From Polaribacter sp. (lineage in GTDB: Bacteria; Bacteroidota; Bacteroidia; Flavobacteriales; Flavobacteriaceae): a DNA stretch of 64,000 nt. The stretch is taken from positions 31,670-95,669 of the forward strand of contig JABJPX010000009.1 in the NCBI GenBank assembly GCA_018663625.1, written 5' to 3'. Both the position numbers and the translations under genes were made by a program. This document shows, piece by piece, positions 63,910-64,000 of this stretch (its first letter is position 1; every line of letters begins with the position of its first letter). Under the pieces are notes generated by a model. It made no database searches, had not been told where the DNA came from, and saw only the letters and a list, made by a program, of their open reading frames with translations.

Positions 63910-64000
63910 ATGAATTTGAAAACCAACCTTAAGAATATTTTATTCTTAGACATAGAAACAGTGCCTGAGTTTGAACATTGGTCGGAATTATCGGAAGAAC
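63910..64000 (+). CDS. 3'-5' exonuclease, start of gene (cut by window)
   Basis: Only the first 30 codons are present, from the ATG at 63910. The segment NILFLDIETVPEF holds the DxE of exonuclease motif I, as in the predicted PolB-related 3'-5' exonucleases of Bacteroidota. The rest lies beyond the window, so the family call rests on this motif only. Confidence 0.65.
   Translation, partial: MNLKTNLKNILFLDIETVPEFEHWSELSEE

Noticed and set aside
1..64000. tRNA, rRNA, CRISPR arrays and insertion sequences
   Set aside because: I looked through the intergenic gaps and found no cloverleaf-like sequence, regularly spaced repeats or transposase frame; most gaps are under 250 bases.

Overview
This window is a compact, AT-rich chromosomal segment of a marine-type member of the Flavobacteriaceae (Bacteroidota; Polaribacter or Tenacibaculum relatives are plausible). 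The evidence is the gliding lipoprotein GldH, the type IX secretion protein PorZ, a secreted protein with a type A T9SS sorting tail, DUF4837 and DUF6909 proteins, the uvrC / ricT-gldH-PBP1A / porZ-recO-TonB receptor gene orders, and promoter -7 elements of the form TAnnTTTG in place of the sigma70 type. I see no rRNA, tRNA, CRISPR array, prophage or insertion sequence.

Layout. 1-12 kb: the 3' part of leuS, an NtrY-like histidine kinase, a crotonase, an HD phosphohydrolase, a bacilliredoxin, a TerB-DnaJ protein, ileS and a DksA-like regulator. 12-25 kb: lspA, uvrC, the decayed start of a patatin-like phospholipase, ricT-gldH-PBP1A, both subunits of a 3-oxoacid CoA-transferase separated by a second gene relic, exonuclease III, a lytic transglycosylase, a DUF4837 lipoprotein and a DUF1761 protein. 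25-36.5 kb: trpS facing away from plsC-trhA, a CYTH protein, the tightly coupled porZ-recO-TonB receptor set, then a SdpI-like protein, acyl-CoA thioesterase II and a GNAT-like protein on the minus strand. 36.9-48 kb: a tripartite RND efflux pump, a TPMT-like methyltransferase, a glutaryl-CoA dehydrogenase-like enzyme, rnpA, a C-terminal processing protease and a DUF6909 protein. 48.2-59.6 kb: a surface polysaccharide cluster (Wzz-like protein, rfbB-rfbA-rfbC, flippase, two polymerase/ligase-type membrane proteins, three glycosyltransferases and a WcaJ-type initiating transferase). 59.6-64 kb: purD, a PhoR/PhoB-like two-component pair, a lamin-tail T9SS cargo protein and the start of a 3'-5' exonuclease gene.

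How the genes work together. The polysaccharide cluster is close to a complete Wzx/Wzy pathway: sugar-nucleotide synthesis, initiation, glycosyl transfer, flipping, polymerisation and length control. It lacks rfbD, the last enzyme of dTDP-rhamnose synthesis. PBP1A, the lytic transglycosylase, LspA, GldH, PorZ and the efflux pump serve the envelope. The crotonase, CoA-transferase, thioesterase and acyl-CoA dehydrogenase point to acyl-CoA and amino-acid catabolism.

Most unusual points. The LeuRS carries a DUF559 (Vsr-like nuclease fold) domain spliced into its CP1 editing domain. Two intergenic gaps hold readable gene relics, one of a patatin and one of a four-helix-bundle (S23-like) protein. 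The DUF6909 protein ends in a nucleoside-phosphorylase-like domain. I found no clear new defence or mobile system; the LeuRS-nuclease fusion is the best candidate for something little described.
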